Assembly: GCF_000313915.1 (NCBI RefSeq)
Contig: NZ_AMYT01000022.1
Coordinates: 62,001-126,000 of the forward strand
DNA length: 64,000 bases
From: Catellicoccus marimammalium M35/04/3
GTDB taxonomy: Bacteria > Bacillota > Bacilli > Lactobacillales > Catellicoccaceae
Reading direction: 5' to 3'
Position 1 is the stretch's first letter. The number at the start of each line of letters is the position of its first letter. The position numbers and the translations under genes were made by a program. The notes beneath the pieces are model-generated. The model was not told where the DNA came from, did not search any database, and saw only the letters and a list, made by a program, of their open reading frames with translations. Positions 46,329 through 54,415 of the stretch are shown in pieces.

Positions 46329-47372
46329 ATGAAAGAAAAATTAGAAGCGCTACGTGACGAAACGCTACAAGCGATTTTAGCAGCGAAAAATTTAAAAGAA
46401 TTAGATGAAATTCGCGTAAATACGTTAGGGAAAAAAGGGCCAATTACAGAAGTATTACGTGGAATGCGTGATGTTGATCCAAAAGAACGTCCAATCATTG
46501 GAGCTTTTGCAAACGAAATTCGCGATGTATTAAATGATGCATTAGAAGCGAAAAAAGAAGATTTAGAACAATTAGCCTTAGAAGAACAATTAAAAGCAGA
46601 AACGATTGATGTTACTTTACCAAGTGCAAATGGATTTATTGGCGGTTCTCATGTCTTAACAAAAGTTATTACTGAAATTGAAGATCTATTTTTAGGAATG
46701 GGTTATCAAGTGGTCGATGGACGTGAAGTGGAAGAAGATTACTATAACTTTGAACGTATGAACTTACCACAAGATCACCCAGCTCGTGATATGCAAGATT
46801 CATTCTATATTACAAAAGATACTTTATTACGTACGCATACTTCTCCAATCCAAGCTCGTACAATGGAAAAACATGACTTTAGTAAAGGGGCTTTACGTAT
46901 GATTAGCCCAGGGAAAGTATATCGTCGTGATACCGATGATGCGACTCATAGTCATCAATTTCACCAAATTGAAGGATTAGTGATTGATAAAAATATTACA
47001 ATGGCGGATTTAAAAGGGACCTTAGAATTAGTCTTGAAAAAAATGTTTGGGGAAGACCGCAGTATTCGTTTACGTCCTTCTTACTTCCCATTTACAGAAC
47101 CTTCTGTAGAAGTAGATATTAGCTGCTTTAAGTGCGGTGGTAAAGGATGCTCTGTATGTAAGCATACCGGATGGATTGAAATTTTAGGTGCAGGTATGGT
47201 ACATCCAAATGTTTTAGAAATGTCTGGAATTGATTCTAGCGTTTATAGTGGATTTGCCTTTGGTATTGGACCAGACCGTATCGCAATGTTGCGTTATGGG
47301 GTAAATGATATTCGTAACTTCTATACGAATGATATCCGTTTCTTAGAACAATTTAACAAGGAGGAAGAATAG
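46329..47372 (+). CDS. pheS: Phenylalanyl-tRNA synthetase alpha subunit
   Basis: 347 residues. Class II core: [11 protein letters not shown] motif, [16 protein letters not shown], and motif 3 [14 protein letters not shown]. The ATG at 46329 follows AAAGGAGA; frames further upstream run into the T-box terminator. Forms an alpha2beta2 enzyme with PheT, 1 base downstream. Confidence 0.97.
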   Translation: MKEKLEALRDETLQAILAAKNLKELDEIRVNTLGKKGPITEVLRGMRDVDPKERPIIGAFANEIRDVLNDALEAKKEDLEQLALEEQLKAETIDVTLPSANGFIGGSHVLTKVITEIEDLFLGMGYQVVDGREVEEDYYNFERMNLPQDHPARDMQDSFYITKDTLLRTHTSPIQARTMEKHDFSKGALRMISPGKVYRRDTDDATHSHQFHQIEGLVIDKNITMADLKGTLELVLKKMFGEDRSIRLRPSYFPFTEPSVEVDISCFKCGGKGCSVCKHTGWIEILGAGMVHPNVLEMSGIDSSVYSGFAFGIGPDRIAMLRYGVNDIRNFYTNDIRFLEQFNKEEE

Positions 47373-47373
47373 A

Positions 47374-49773
47374 ATGTACGTTTCTTACCAATGGTTAAAA
47401 GAGTGGGTTTCTCTAGATGGCATTACTCCAGAAGAATTAGGAGAAAAAATGTCTCGTACAGGAATCGAGATTGAAGAAGTCAAAGAATTAAGTGCTGGCT
47501 TGAAAAAAATTGTGGTTGGTGAAGTAAAAGAATGTATCGACCATCCAAATAGTGACCACCTACATATCTGCCAAGTAGATACAGGAGAAGAAGTTACACA
47601 AATTGTTTGTGGAGCACCTAATGTGGCTGCAGGACAAAAAGTAATTGTTGCTTTACCAGGAGCTCGCATTGTCGATAATATTAAAATCAAAAAAGGTAAA
47701 ATGCGTGGAGAAGTATCTAATGGAATGCTTTGTGCGTTAGAAGAAATCAATATTCCACAAGCAGTAACACCAAAAGAATATGCCGATGGAATTTACATCT
47801 TACCAGAAGATGCTGTAAACGGAGATTCTGTCTTCCCATATTTAGGAATGGAAGATGCAATTTTAGAATTAGCGATTACACCAAACCGTGCGGATGCTTT
47901 AAGCATGTATGGTGTAGCGTATGAAGTAGGCGCAATTTACAATAAAGAAGTTACTGTACCAAGCTTTACTGGACAAGAAACAGGACCAAAAACAGCGTTA
48001 GAAGTAAAGGCTACTGTGAAAGAAACAGAAGCAGTTTCTGATTTTTATTTACGTAAAGTAAAAGGAGTCACTGTAGCTTCAAGTCCTCGTTGGTTACAAA
48101 ATCGTTTAATGCATATGGGAATTCGTCCAATGAACAACGTAGTTGATGCTGTAAACTACATGATGTTAACCTTTGGTGAACCAATGCATGCTTATGATGC
48201 AAGTAAAGTTGGAAACATGGAAGTTTGCTTTGCTAAAGAAGGAGAATCTTTCCAAGCATTAAATGAAGAAGAATATACATTAACAGCGGAAGACTTAGTC
48301 ATTCGCGATGAACATCAAATTTTAAGTTTAGCTGGTGTTATGGGTGGCGAAAGTAGTGCCGTACAAGATACAACTACAGATGTAATCTTAGAAGCAGGAA
48401 TCTTTGCACCAAGTATGATTCGCAAAACAAGCCAACGTCATCACTTACGTACAGAATCTAGCCAACGCTTTGAAAAAGGGGTAAATGCCGCAATGCCAAA
48501 ACAAGCGATTGATGCGTTAGCCTTCTTTATTCAAAAATTAGCTGGTGGAGAAGTTTGTGAAGGCCGTTTAGATGTTGTGGAAACAGAAGTAAAACCAGAA
48601 GAAATTACAATTACTACAGATCGTATTAATCATGTATTAGGCACAAGCTTAAGTACAGAAGAAGTGGTTGAAATTTTTGGTGCATTACAATTCCCAACAG
48701 AAGTAATGGCAGAGGAAATTCATGTTCATGTTCCTGCTCGTCGTTTTGATATCCATATCGAAGCAGACTTAATTGAAGAAGTAGCTCGTATTTATGGTTA
48801 TGATCGCTTACCAAGCACCTTACCAAGTGGGGCTGTTGAAAGCGGACAATTAACACCAAAACAAAAAATGATTCGTCAATTCCGTCATCAATTAGAGGGA
48901 CAAGGTTGTCAGGAAGTGATAAGTTATGCACTATTGACAGAAGACGAAGCGAATCGTTATGCTTTAGCTGAAGGAAAAAATGTCGCTTTAGACTTCCCAA
49001 TGAGTCAAGAACATGCCTTTTTACGTCAAAGCTTAGTTACAGGCTTATTAAATGACTTACAATTTAACATGGCTCGTCAAAATAAAGACTTAGCATTCTA
49101 CGAAGTAGGAACAGTCTTTGAACAAGGAGCAGATCGTTTACCAATCGAACGTACACATTTAGCATTTGCCTTAACAGGAAAGCAAACTCCAGATACATGG
49201 CAAGAAAAAGGAAAAGAAGTGGACTTCTTCTATGCAAAAGGATTGGTAGAAGGAATTCTTGCTTACTTAAATCCAGTAGAAACTGTACAATATGTAGCGA
49301 GTCAACGTGAAGGAATGCATCCAGGACGTTGTGCCGATATCGTAATTGGTGATATCATCATCGGTTATGTAGGAGAAATTCACCCAACAGATGCAAAACG
49401 CCGTGACTTATCTCGTGTTTATGTCGCAGAATTAGATGTCGATGCTTTAAATGATATCGCAAAAGCAGGTATTCAATTTGCAGAAGTATCTAAATTCCCA
49501 ACCGTTACTCGTGATATTGCGATTTTAGTAGATCGTACAGTTACTAACGGAGAAATCGAAGCGTTAATCCAAGAAAAAGGCGGAAAATGGTTACGTTCAG
49601 TCACATTATTTGATGTGTACATGGGTGAAAATATTGCGGAAGATAAAAAATCTATGGCGTATCAATGTGCCTTTAATAAACAAGATGCCACATTAACGGA
49701 TGAAGAAATTGAACAAGCAATGAATAAAATTATTGCGGCACTGGAAGAAACGTATCAAGCAGTCATTCGTTAA
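47374..49773 (+). CDS. pheT: Phenylalanyl-tRNA synthetase beta subunit
   Basis: 799 residues, full length. N-terminal tRNA-binding OB domain (residues 40-150, V-V-G-E-V-K-E and C-G-A-P-N-V), B3/B4 editing domain, B5 domain, and C-terminal anticodon-binding ferredoxin-like domain (P-T-V-T-R-D-I-A). Controlled with pheS by the T-box. AGGAGG site before the ATG. Confidence 0.97.
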   Translation: MYVSYQWLKEWVSLDGITPEELGEKMSRTGIEIEEVKELSAGLKKIVVGEVKECIDHPNSDHLHICQVDTGEEVTQIVCGAPNVAAGQKVIVALPGARIVDNIKIKKGKMRGEVSNGMLCALEEINIPQAVTPKEYADGIYILPEDAVNGDSVFPYLGMEDAILELAITPNRADALSMYGVAYEVGAIYNKEVTVPSFTGQETGPKTALEVKATVKETEAVSDFYLRKVKGVTVASSPRWLQNRLMHMGIRPMNNVVDAVNYMMLTFGEPMHAYDASKVGNMEVCFAKEGESFQALNEEEYTLTAEDLVIRDEHQILSLAGVMGGESSAVQDTTTDVILEAGIFAPSMIRKTSQRHHLRTESSQRFEKGVNAAMPKQAIDALAFFIQKLAGGEVCEGRLDVVETEVKPEEITITTDRINHVLGTSLSTEEVVEIFGALQFPTEVMAEEIHVHVPARRFDIHIEADLIEEVARIYGYDRLPSTLPSGAVESGQLTPKQKMIRQFRHQLEGQGCQEVISYALLTEDEANRYALAEGKNVALDFPMSQEHAFLRQSLVTGLLNDLQFNMARQNKDLAFYEVGTVFEQGADRLPIERTHLAFALTGKQTPDTWQEKGKEVDFFYAKGLVEGILAYLNPVETVQYVASQREGMHPGRCADIVIGDIIIGYVGEIHPTDAKRRDLSRVYVAELDVDALNDIAKAGIQFAEVSKFPTVTRDIAILVDRTVTNGEIEALIQEKGGKWLRSVTLFDVYMGENIAEDKKSMAYQCAFNKQDATLTDEEIEQAMNKIIAALEETYQAVIR

Positions 49774-49776
49774 TGA

Positions 49777-49809
49777 TAAAAGGAGGACTTTGGTCTTCCT
49801 TTTTTATTG
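49777..49809 (+). terminator. Terminator after pheT
   Basis: AAAAGGAGGAC / GTCTTCCTTTT (one G-T pair) with T run. Confidence 0.88.
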
Positions 49810-49825
49810 AGAAAGGAGGAAGAAT

Positions 49826-50557
49826 ATGGGCAGTATTCTTTTGATGGTCATCGTTGTATTTATTGCGGCCATTGTCCAAAGTACGAGTGGCTTTGGTTTT
49901 GGTATTGTTTGTACAGCGATTTTACCTATGGTTATGCCTTATAAACAGGCTGTACCATTGATTTTACTTACTTGTATGTTTTTACAAGTTGTCGTGATGG
50001 TACGACTTTGGAAACATATTTCGTGGAAATTATTAATTTTACCAGCGATTGGTTCAATCATTTGTAGCAGTATTAGTGTGAATTTCATGTTAGGCCTAAG
50101 TGACCGCACGTTACACTTAATTTTAGGAATTTTCCTTTGGGTGCTTGCGTTATACATGATTTTCCTTGCACCAAAAGTAAAATTAAAAGGGGATAATCCT
50201 TGGATTGGACTTGTTGCAGGTTCGCTTAGTGGATTTATGAGTGGAATGTTTACGATTGGTGGACCACCAATGGTTGCTTATTTTGATGCGATTGTGGATG
50301 ATTCATTAACTTATCAATCTACATTACAAGTGTATTTCTTTTTAACTTGTAGCAGTACGCTCGTGAATAATATTTTACATGGAAACTTTACTAGTTCCCT
50401 TGTTTTACCTGCTTGTTTCACGATTGTTTCTTGCTTAGTGGGAACTCTTGTAGGAATGAAGATTTTACATAAAATTTCTATGTCTATGGTCCGCCGCTTA
50501 GCCTATTTAATGATGATGGTCGCAGGTACTTATAATTTAATCCAATTATTCTTTTAA
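49826..50557 (+). CDS. TSUP-family (TauE/SafE-like) permease
   Basis: 243 residues, about seven to eight membrane segments. The internal repeat of the family is visible: an early Q-S-T-S-G-F-G-F-G-I segment and the second-half G-S-L-S-G-F-M-S-G-M-F-T-I-G-G-P-P motif. Family members export sulfite, sulfoacetate or related anions; substrate unknown here. Single gene between two terminators. Confidence 0.85.
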   Translation: MGSILLMVIVVFIAAIVQSTSGFGFGIVCTAILPMVMPYKQAVPLILLTCMFLQVVVMVRLWKHISWKLLILPAIGSIICSSISVNFMLGLSDRTLHLILGIFLWVLALYMIFLAPKVKLKGDNPWIGLVAGSLSGFMSGMFTIGGPPMVAYFDAIVDDSLTYQSTLQVYFFLTCSSTLVNNILHGNFTSSLVLPACFTIVSCLVGTLVGMKILHKISMSMVRRLAYLMMMVAGTYNLIQLFF

Positions 50558-50561
50558 TTTA

Positions 50562-50593
50562 GACGTCACTCTTTGCGAGTGGCGTTTTTTTCT
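50562..50593 (+). terminator. Terminator after the TSUP gene
   Basis: ACGTCACTC / GAGTGGCGT stem (one G-T pair) followed by a T run. Confidence 0.85.
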
Positions 50594-50650
50594 TTTAAAT
50601 GATTTATATTTTCGTTATGATAAGTAAGAAGAATACATAGGAGAACAAGA

Positions 50651-51874
50651 ATGAAACCAAAGTTACGTTTTAAAGAATTTACCGACGACTGGGAAGAGAA
50701 GAAATTAGGGGAGATTGCAGAAAATTTTATTGGTGGTGGAACACCTAATACAAAAGTACCAGAATATTGGAATGGAGATATTGCTTGGATTCAAAGTTCT
50801 GATATTGATAAAAACAGTGGAAAAGTAAATGTTGAGAAGCATATATCTGATAAGGCATTAAAAAATAGTGCAGCTAAATTGATTCCTAGTTCATCAATTG
50901 CTGTAGTTACAAGAGTTGGAGTTGGAAAAGTTGCGTTATTAAATCATGAATATAGTACGAGTCAAGATTTTTTATCCTTTGTAAATGTATATGGAAATCC
51001 TCAATATTGGTTTTATGAAATATCTAAATTGATGTATAAGCAATCTTTTTATCTACAAGGAACATCCATCAAAGGAATTACAAAATCAGAAATTCTTAAT
51101 ATAAGTACGTTTTGTCCATCTCTACCAGAACAAGAAAAAATAGGAAAATTTTTCTCTTTGCTAGATCAACGAATTGAGAAACAAGAACGAAAAGTAGCTT
51201 TATTGGAAGAAGAGAAAAAGGGATATATGCAACAGATATTCAATCAAGAGCTACGCTTTAAAGATGAAGAAGGAAATAACTATCCAGACTGGGAAGAGAA
51301 GAAATTCCTAGATTCTTTTTCATTAATCATAGATTATCGAGGGAAAACTCCTAAGAAATTAGGATTAGATTGGGGAAATGGAAATATTAAAGCATTATCT
51401 GCATTAAATGTAAAGAAAGGATATATTGATTGGAATGCAGATGTACATATGGGGTCTGAAGACCTTTATAGTGCATGGATGAAGAAGGGAGATTTAAAAC
51501 AAGATGATATTTTATTTACAACAGAAGCTCCTTTAGGAAATACAGCTTTAATTCCAGATAATAAAAAATATATTTTAAGTCAGCGTGTTATTGCTTTAAG
51601 AACAAATGAAAACTGTAATCCTAAATTTATTTTTCAATGTATGAATGATTTTACTTTTGAAAATCAAATTCAAAAAAGAAGTACAGGAACAACAGCGAAA
51701 GGTATTAATCAAAAAGGATTATCAAAAATTAAAATCCAACTTCCTTCTTTACCAGAACAAGAAAAAATTGCGAACTTTTTAAGTCTGTTAGATCAACGAA
51801 TTGAAAAGGAACAAGAAAAATTACATTTATTAAAACAAGAGAAAAAAGGCTTATTGCAACAAATGTTTGTCTAA
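50651..51874 (+). CDS. hsdS: Orphan type I restriction-modification specificity subunit HsdS
   Basis: 407 residues with the two-half layout of HsdS: target recognition domain 1 (about 10-155), central conserved region with L-P-E-Q-E-K-I-x-x-F-x-S-L-L-D-Q-R-I-E-K, target recognition domain 2 (about 205-365), and a distal conserved region with the same repeat. Both halves begin D-W-E-E-K-K. It directs methyltransferase and nuclease subunits to bipartite DNA sites, but no hsdM or hsdR lies in this window. More AT-rich than its neighbours, suggesting transfer. Ribosome site AGGAGAACA. The end abuts a relic of another gene. Confidence 0.9.
   Translation: MKPKLRFKEFTDDWEEKKLGEIAENFIGGGTPNTKVPEYWNGDIAWIQSSDIDKNSGKVNVEKHISDKALKNSAAKLIPSSSIAVVTRVGVGKVALLNHEYSTSQDFLSFVNVYGNPQYWFYEISKLMYKQSFYLQGTSIKGITKSEILNISTFCPSLPEQEKIGKFFSLLDQRIEKQERKVALLEEEKKGYMQQIFNQELRFKDEEGNNYPDWEEKKFLDSFSLIIDYRGKTPKKLGLDWGNGNIKALSALNVKKGYIDWNADVHMGSEDLYSAWMKKGDLKQDDILFTTEAPLGNTALIPDNKKYILSQRVIALRTNENCNPKFIFQCMNDFTFENQIQKRSTGTTAKGINQKGLSKIKIQLPSLPEQEKIANFLSLLDQRIEKEQEKLHLLKQEKKGLLQQMFV
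50687..50706 (+). repeat. Direct repeat at the start of HsdS half 1
   Basis: These 20 bases recur exactly at 51287-51306, a distance of 600 bases. They encode the D-W-E-E-K-K start of each HsdS half. Confidence 0.95.
51287..51306 (+). repeat. Direct repeat at the start of HsdS half 2
   Basis: Second copy of 50687-50706. A further 19-base pair of repeats (51123-51141 and 51750-51768) marks the L-P-E-Q-E-K motifs. Such repeats are crossover points for domain exchange between hsdS genes. Confidence 0.95.
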
Positions 51875-51888
51875 AAGTAAAGATAAAG

Positions 51889-51999
51889 GACGAGAGCTAT
51901 AGAATTAAGTTCTTTTTGGGGATAAAATTATCAAATATTTATTGGTTGTAGCTTAGCTATCTGTAATACTTTGTTCCAAAGAACAGAGATAGCTCGTCC
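51889..51999 (+). other. Stretch with nested inverted repeats after hsdS
   Basis: GGACGAGAGCTAT at 51889-51901 and ATAGCTCGTCC at 51989-51999 form an imperfect inverted repeat. Inside, AGCTATCT and AGATAGCT with an inner TGTTC-CAAA-GAACA make a long hairpin (about 51953-51996) without a T run. It may be a recombination end or a structured 3' untranslated region. No gene seen. Confidence 0.45.
51896..51925 (+). pseudogene. 3'-terminal relic of an immunity-like gene
   Basis: The last nine codons read A-I-E-L-S-S-F-W-G-stop. The intact gene at 52568-52858 ends D-I-A-L-G-P-F-W-G-stop, and 16 bases across the stop (TTTTTGGGGATAAAAT) are identical. An upstream in-frame stop at 51884 leaves only about 13 codons. 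It lies 21 bases after the hsdS stop. Confidence 0.55.
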
Positions 52000-52036
52000 T
52001 TGCTTTTTGAAATGTGTATGGTAACATATAAGTGTA

Positions 52037-52156
52037 AAAGCAATAAAAAAACCAGGTGCTACCAACACCTGGCATAGTAAACTAGTAACAAACACTAGTT
52101 CTCAAGACTTCTCGAGCACTAACGTCTTCGCAACAACATTAAGTGCTCTTTTTTTA
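52037..52156 (+). ncRNA. Candidate antisense antitoxin RNA
   Basis: A predicted plus-strand RNA of about 120 bases from a weak promoter (TATAAG at 52027-52032) to a terminator (GAGCACT 52114-52120 / AGTGCTC 52142-52148, then seven T). It contains TTCTCAAGACT (52099-52109), an exact direct repeat of 52297-52307, and so can pair in trans with the ribosome-binding region of the toxin mRNA as well as with its 3' end. This matches Fst/par-type type I antitoxins. Boundaries are estimates. Confidence 0.55.
52044..52072 (-). terminator. Terminator of the toxin mRNA
   Basis: CCAGGTG / CACCTGG stem (52052-52058, 52066-52072) followed on the minus strand by seven T residues. Confidence 0.85.
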
Positions 52157-52170
52157 TGTCCTAAAAGACA

Positions 52171-52281
52171 TTAATTACCACTTTTGATAATCATTGCTAG
52201 TACGATAAGTGAAATAATCACGAATCCACTAGCGAATGGATGTTCGGCAGTTATTAGAATTAGCTCGCAAAGCCAATCCAT
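52171..52281 (-). CDS. Small hydrophobic peptide, candidate type I (Fst/Ldr-like) toxin
   Basis: 36 residues: M-D-W-L-C-E-L-I-L then a hydrophobic helix with P-F-A-S-G, the PxxxG motif found in Fst/Ldr toxins, and a short S-G-N end. One membrane segment covers most of it. Ribosome site AAAGGA lies 11 bases upstream inside the TTCTCAAGACT repeat. The mRNA would run from an extended -10 at 52404-52412 to the terminator near 52044, with an untranslated region of about 115 bases. Unlike Fst it lacks a charged C-terminal tail. Toxicity is inferred from size, motif and RNA layout. Confidence 0.6.
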   Translation of the reverse strand: MDWLCELILITAEHPFASGFVIISLIVLAMIIKSGN

Positions 52282-52299
52282 CAGAACACTTTTCCTTTC

Positions 52300-52338
52300 T
52301 CAAGACTCGAAAAAAGATTTATATACGTATAAACTCAT
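52300..52338 (-). CDS. 12-residue leader ORF upstream of the candidate toxin
   Basis: ATG at 52338 (or two codons earlier at 52344) behind a perfect AAAAGGAG (52347-52354, spacing 8). It encodes M-S-L-Y-V-Y-K-S-F-F-E-S and stops at TGA 52300-52302, immediately before the toxin AAAGGA. This ribosome site is stronger than that of the toxin, so translation coupling like hok/mok is possible. Confidence 0.45.
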   Translation of the reverse strand: MSLYVYKSFFES

Positions 52339-52403
52339 ACGCATCACTCCTTTTCCTGTTATTTGAGAACTAGGAATTGTTGTTTATTTAGTTTACTTTT
52401 AAA

Positions 52404-52412
52404 AGTATATCA
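52404..52412 (-). promoter_or_regulatory. Extended -10 promoter of the toxin mRNA
   Basis: Minus-strand TGATATACT (TGnTATACT). The predicted start is about 52397. No convincing -35. Confidence 0.5.
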
Positions 52413-52457
52413 TATGGATATTGAAAATGTTAGTTGATAATAATGATTTTATATAAA

Positions 52458-52495
52458 CTAAAAAAGCACTGGAGATTTTTCTTGGTGCTTTTATT
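52458..52495 (+). terminator. Possible weak terminator
   Basis: AAAAGCACT / GGTGCTTTT imperfect stem with a short T-rich tail, downstream of the toxin promoter region. Confidence 0.35.
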
Positions 52496-52567
52496 TTCAT
52501 AGATAGAAAAAAATTTTTAAAAAAGCAGTTTAAAATACATGTAAGGGTACAGAGGATGGGATTAAAA

Positions 52568-52858
52568 ATGAGTAATAAAAAAGATGAAGTAGTAACATTA
52601 TTGCATGCTGCATATGAAGAAGTAAAAGATACAGATAATGATTTTGCAAAAATGTTATTAGAAGCATATCAAAAGATTCAAAAGGGAGAAAATTATAAAA
52701 TTATTTGTGCTAAAATTGCGCTTCCTTGTAACCATTATGTATTGGCTCATTTGAAAAATATTCCTAAAAATGTTGGGAAATTAAATACATTAGTACAAGA
52801 AATTAGAAAACAATATTTGATGATGGAAGATATAGCACTAGGTCCTTTTTGGGGATAA
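52568..52858 (+). CDS. Enterocin A immunity-like protein
   Basis: 96 residues, wholly helical in appearance: A-A-Y-E-E-V-K, L-L-E-A-Y-Q-K-I-Q-K-G and a P-K-N-V-G-K-L-N-T-L segment, the pattern of EntA-type bacteriocin immunity proteins. These cytosolic four-helix bundles protect against pediocin-like bacteriocins. No bacteriocin or transporter gene is adjacent. ATG 52568 is preferred; ATG 52556 touches its AGAGG. Its last codons match the relic at 51896-51925. Confidence 0.5.
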   Translation: MSNKKDEVVTLLHAAYEEVKDTDNDFAKMLLEAYQKIQKGENYKIICAKIALPCNHYVLAHLKNIPKNVGKLNTLVQEIRKQYLMMEDIALGPFWG

Positions 52859-52881
52859 AATCGATAATTGATAGTTATAAA

Positions 52882-52925
52882 AGAGAAGGAGGTTCCAACT
52901 AAAATAGTGGGACCTTCTTTATTTT
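52882..52925 (+). terminator. Terminator after the immunity-like gene
   Basis: AGAAGGAGGTTCC / GGGACCTTCT imperfect stem with T run. Confidence 0.75.
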
Positions 52926-53044
52926 GTTCATTTTGATAAAGATAAGAAAAAATAATAAAAGGTTGCTGGTCAGTAAAAAAAATAGGAATATAGTAGACTA
53001 AAATAGAGGGATATGTAGGGCTATAACATAAGGAGTAATAAATA

Positions 53045-53377
53045 ATGATTAGATATTTCAAAAATAAGAAGAGGAAAAAAGAAGAAGATAAACAAACAAT
53101 CATTTCAGAAATAAAAAAAGTACATCAAAAAGTTCAACCATTGGATCCAGAAGTAGAAAAAATTTTTATTAAAGGAATAAGAAATTTAGAAAAAGGGAAA
53201 AATCCTGAATACATTGCTTATCAAATAGAACGAGAGCTACTTCATGTAGCATCCACTCGTTATGATGACACAAATAATGAATATTATCATTTTCCAGAGC
53301 CTATTGAAGAGTTGATGGAGAAGTTTGCAGAAATAGGAGCGTATTTTATACGAATTGAACGTGGAGGAATGATGTAA
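53045..53377 (+). CDS. Immunity-like helical protein, array copy 1
   Basis: 110 residues: basic N-terminus rich in Lys and Arg (residues 5-16), then I-S-E-I-K-K-V-H-Q-K-V-Q-P-L-D-P, F-I-K-G-I-R-N-L-E-K-G-K-N-P-E, and a C-terminal helix P-I-E-E-L-M-E-K-F-A-E-I-G. The middle-C-terminal pattern is like EntA-type immunity proteins; the basic N-terminus is unusual for them. Copy 1 differs from copies 2 and 3 around residues 58-78. AAGGAG site. Function unproven. Confidence 0.5.
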   Translation: MIRYFKNKKRKKEEDKQTIISEIKKVHQKVQPLDPEVEKIFIKGIRNLEKGKNPEYIAYQIERELLHVASTRYDDTNNEYYHFPEPIEELMEKFAEIGAYFIRIERGGMM

Positions 53378-53449
53378 AAATAGACAATATCTCTAAGTCT
53401 ACGCCTAAAATAAGAATGATAAATGTTTTTGACGCATATCAAAATCCAT

Positions 53450-53689
53450 TTATTTTTTCTTATTTCTTTTTTTCATTCGTAAAGGAAAAGAAAGATCTAA
53501 TTGTTTAGAAAACTGTTGATGAAATGCTTTTTTCGCAGCAGGTAGGTCATATTTGAACCAATTTTTGAAAAAAGAAAACACAGCGATACAAAAATCAAGT
53601 CCCACATCAACAATCGATTGACTAAAAAATTCATAAACCACTACAGCGATGATAATAATCGCAGTAATAATCATCCCTAAAATAAACAT
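53450..53689 (-). CDS. 79-residue membrane peptide, copy 1
   Basis: 79 residues: one N-terminal membrane helix (about 2-22), a second amphipathic or membrane region F-C-I-A-V-F-S-F-F-K-N-W-F, and a strongly basic end K-K-R-N-K-K-K. ATG at 53689 follows AGAGGGG. Divergent from immunity-like copy 2, with 84 bases between start codons. No family recognised. It may be a partner or target of the immunity-like protein. Confidence 0.6.
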   Translation of the reverse strand: MFILGMIITAIIIIAVVVYEFFSQSIVDVGLDFCIAVFSFFKNWFKYDLPAAKKAFHQQFSKQLDLSFPLRMKKRNKKK

Positions 53690-53773
53690 TTTTACCCCTC
53701 TTTTACCTTTTACTTTATCTTTATTATAAAGGAAAAGAAAAAAAGTAAGAAAGAAAATGAAAGGAGATAAAAG

Positions 53774-54103
53774 ATGGATTTCTTCAAGAAAAAGAGAAAG
53801 AAGAGAAAAGAAGATAAACAAATAATCATTTCAGAAATAAAAAGAGTACATCAAAAGGTTCAACCATTGGATCCAGAAGTAGAAAAGATTTTTATTAAAG
53901 GGATACGAAATTTAGAAAAAGGAAAAAATCCTGAATATGTTGTCTATCAAATTTGGGGAGAATTAGTAGATTTTTCTAGTCGTCATTTTGATTATGTTCA
54001 TGATGAATATTATCATTTTCCAGAGCTTATTGAAGAGTTGATGGAGAAGTTTGCAGAAATAGGAGCGTATTTTATACGAATTGAACGTGGAGGAATGATG
54101 TAA
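53774..54103 (+). CDS. Immunity-like helical protein, array copy 2
   Basis: 109 residues. Begins M-D-F-F-K-K-K-R-K-K-R-K-E-D-K and is otherwise as copy 1, with Y-Q-I-W-G-E-L-V-D-F-S-S-R-H-F-D-Y in the middle. Its 3' end is identical to copy 1, its 5' and middle to copy 3, showing how the duplication joined them. GAAAGGAGA site. Confidence 0.5.
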   Translation: MDFFKKKRKKRKEDKQIIISEIKRVHQKVQPLDPEVEKIFIKGIRNLEKGKNPEYVVYQIWGELVDFSSRHFDYVHDEYYHFPELIEELMEKFAEIGAYFIRIERGGMM

Positions 54104-54175
54104 AAATAGACAATATCTCTAAGTCTACGCCTAAAATAAGAATGATAAATGTTTTTGACGCATATCAAAATCCAT

Positions 54176-54415
54176 TTATTTTTTCTTATTTCTTTTTTTC
54201 ATTCGTAAAGGAAAAGAAAGATCTAATTGTTTAGAAAACTGTTGATGAAATGCTTTTTTCGCAGCAGGTAGGTCATATTTGAACCAATTTTTGAAAAAAG
54301 AAAACACAGCGATACAAAAATCAAGTCCCACATCAACAATCGATTGACTAAAAAATTCATAAACCACTACAGCGATGATAATAATCGCAGTAATAATCAT
54401 CCCTAAAATAAACAT
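54176..54415 (-). CDS. 79-residue membrane peptide, copy 2
   Basis: Same 79 residues as the gene at 53450-53689, without a difference. It again lies divergent to an immunity-like gene (copy 3), keeping the pair layout. Confidence 0.6.
   Translation of the reverse strand: MFILGMIITAIIIIAVVVYEFFSQSIVDVGLDFCIAVFSFFKNWFKYDLPAAKKAFHQQFSKQLDLSFPLRMKKRNKKK

Noticed and set aside
52184-52366. 60-codon plus-strand open frame across the toxin region
   Set aside because: It has no ribosome site, lies antisense to the better supported 36-codon peptide and leader, and shows no domain pattern.
53690-53821. Longer N-terminal extension of the 79-residue peptide
   Set aside because: The extension runs through the opposite gene's ribosome site and start. 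ATG 53689 has AGAGGGG at good spacing.
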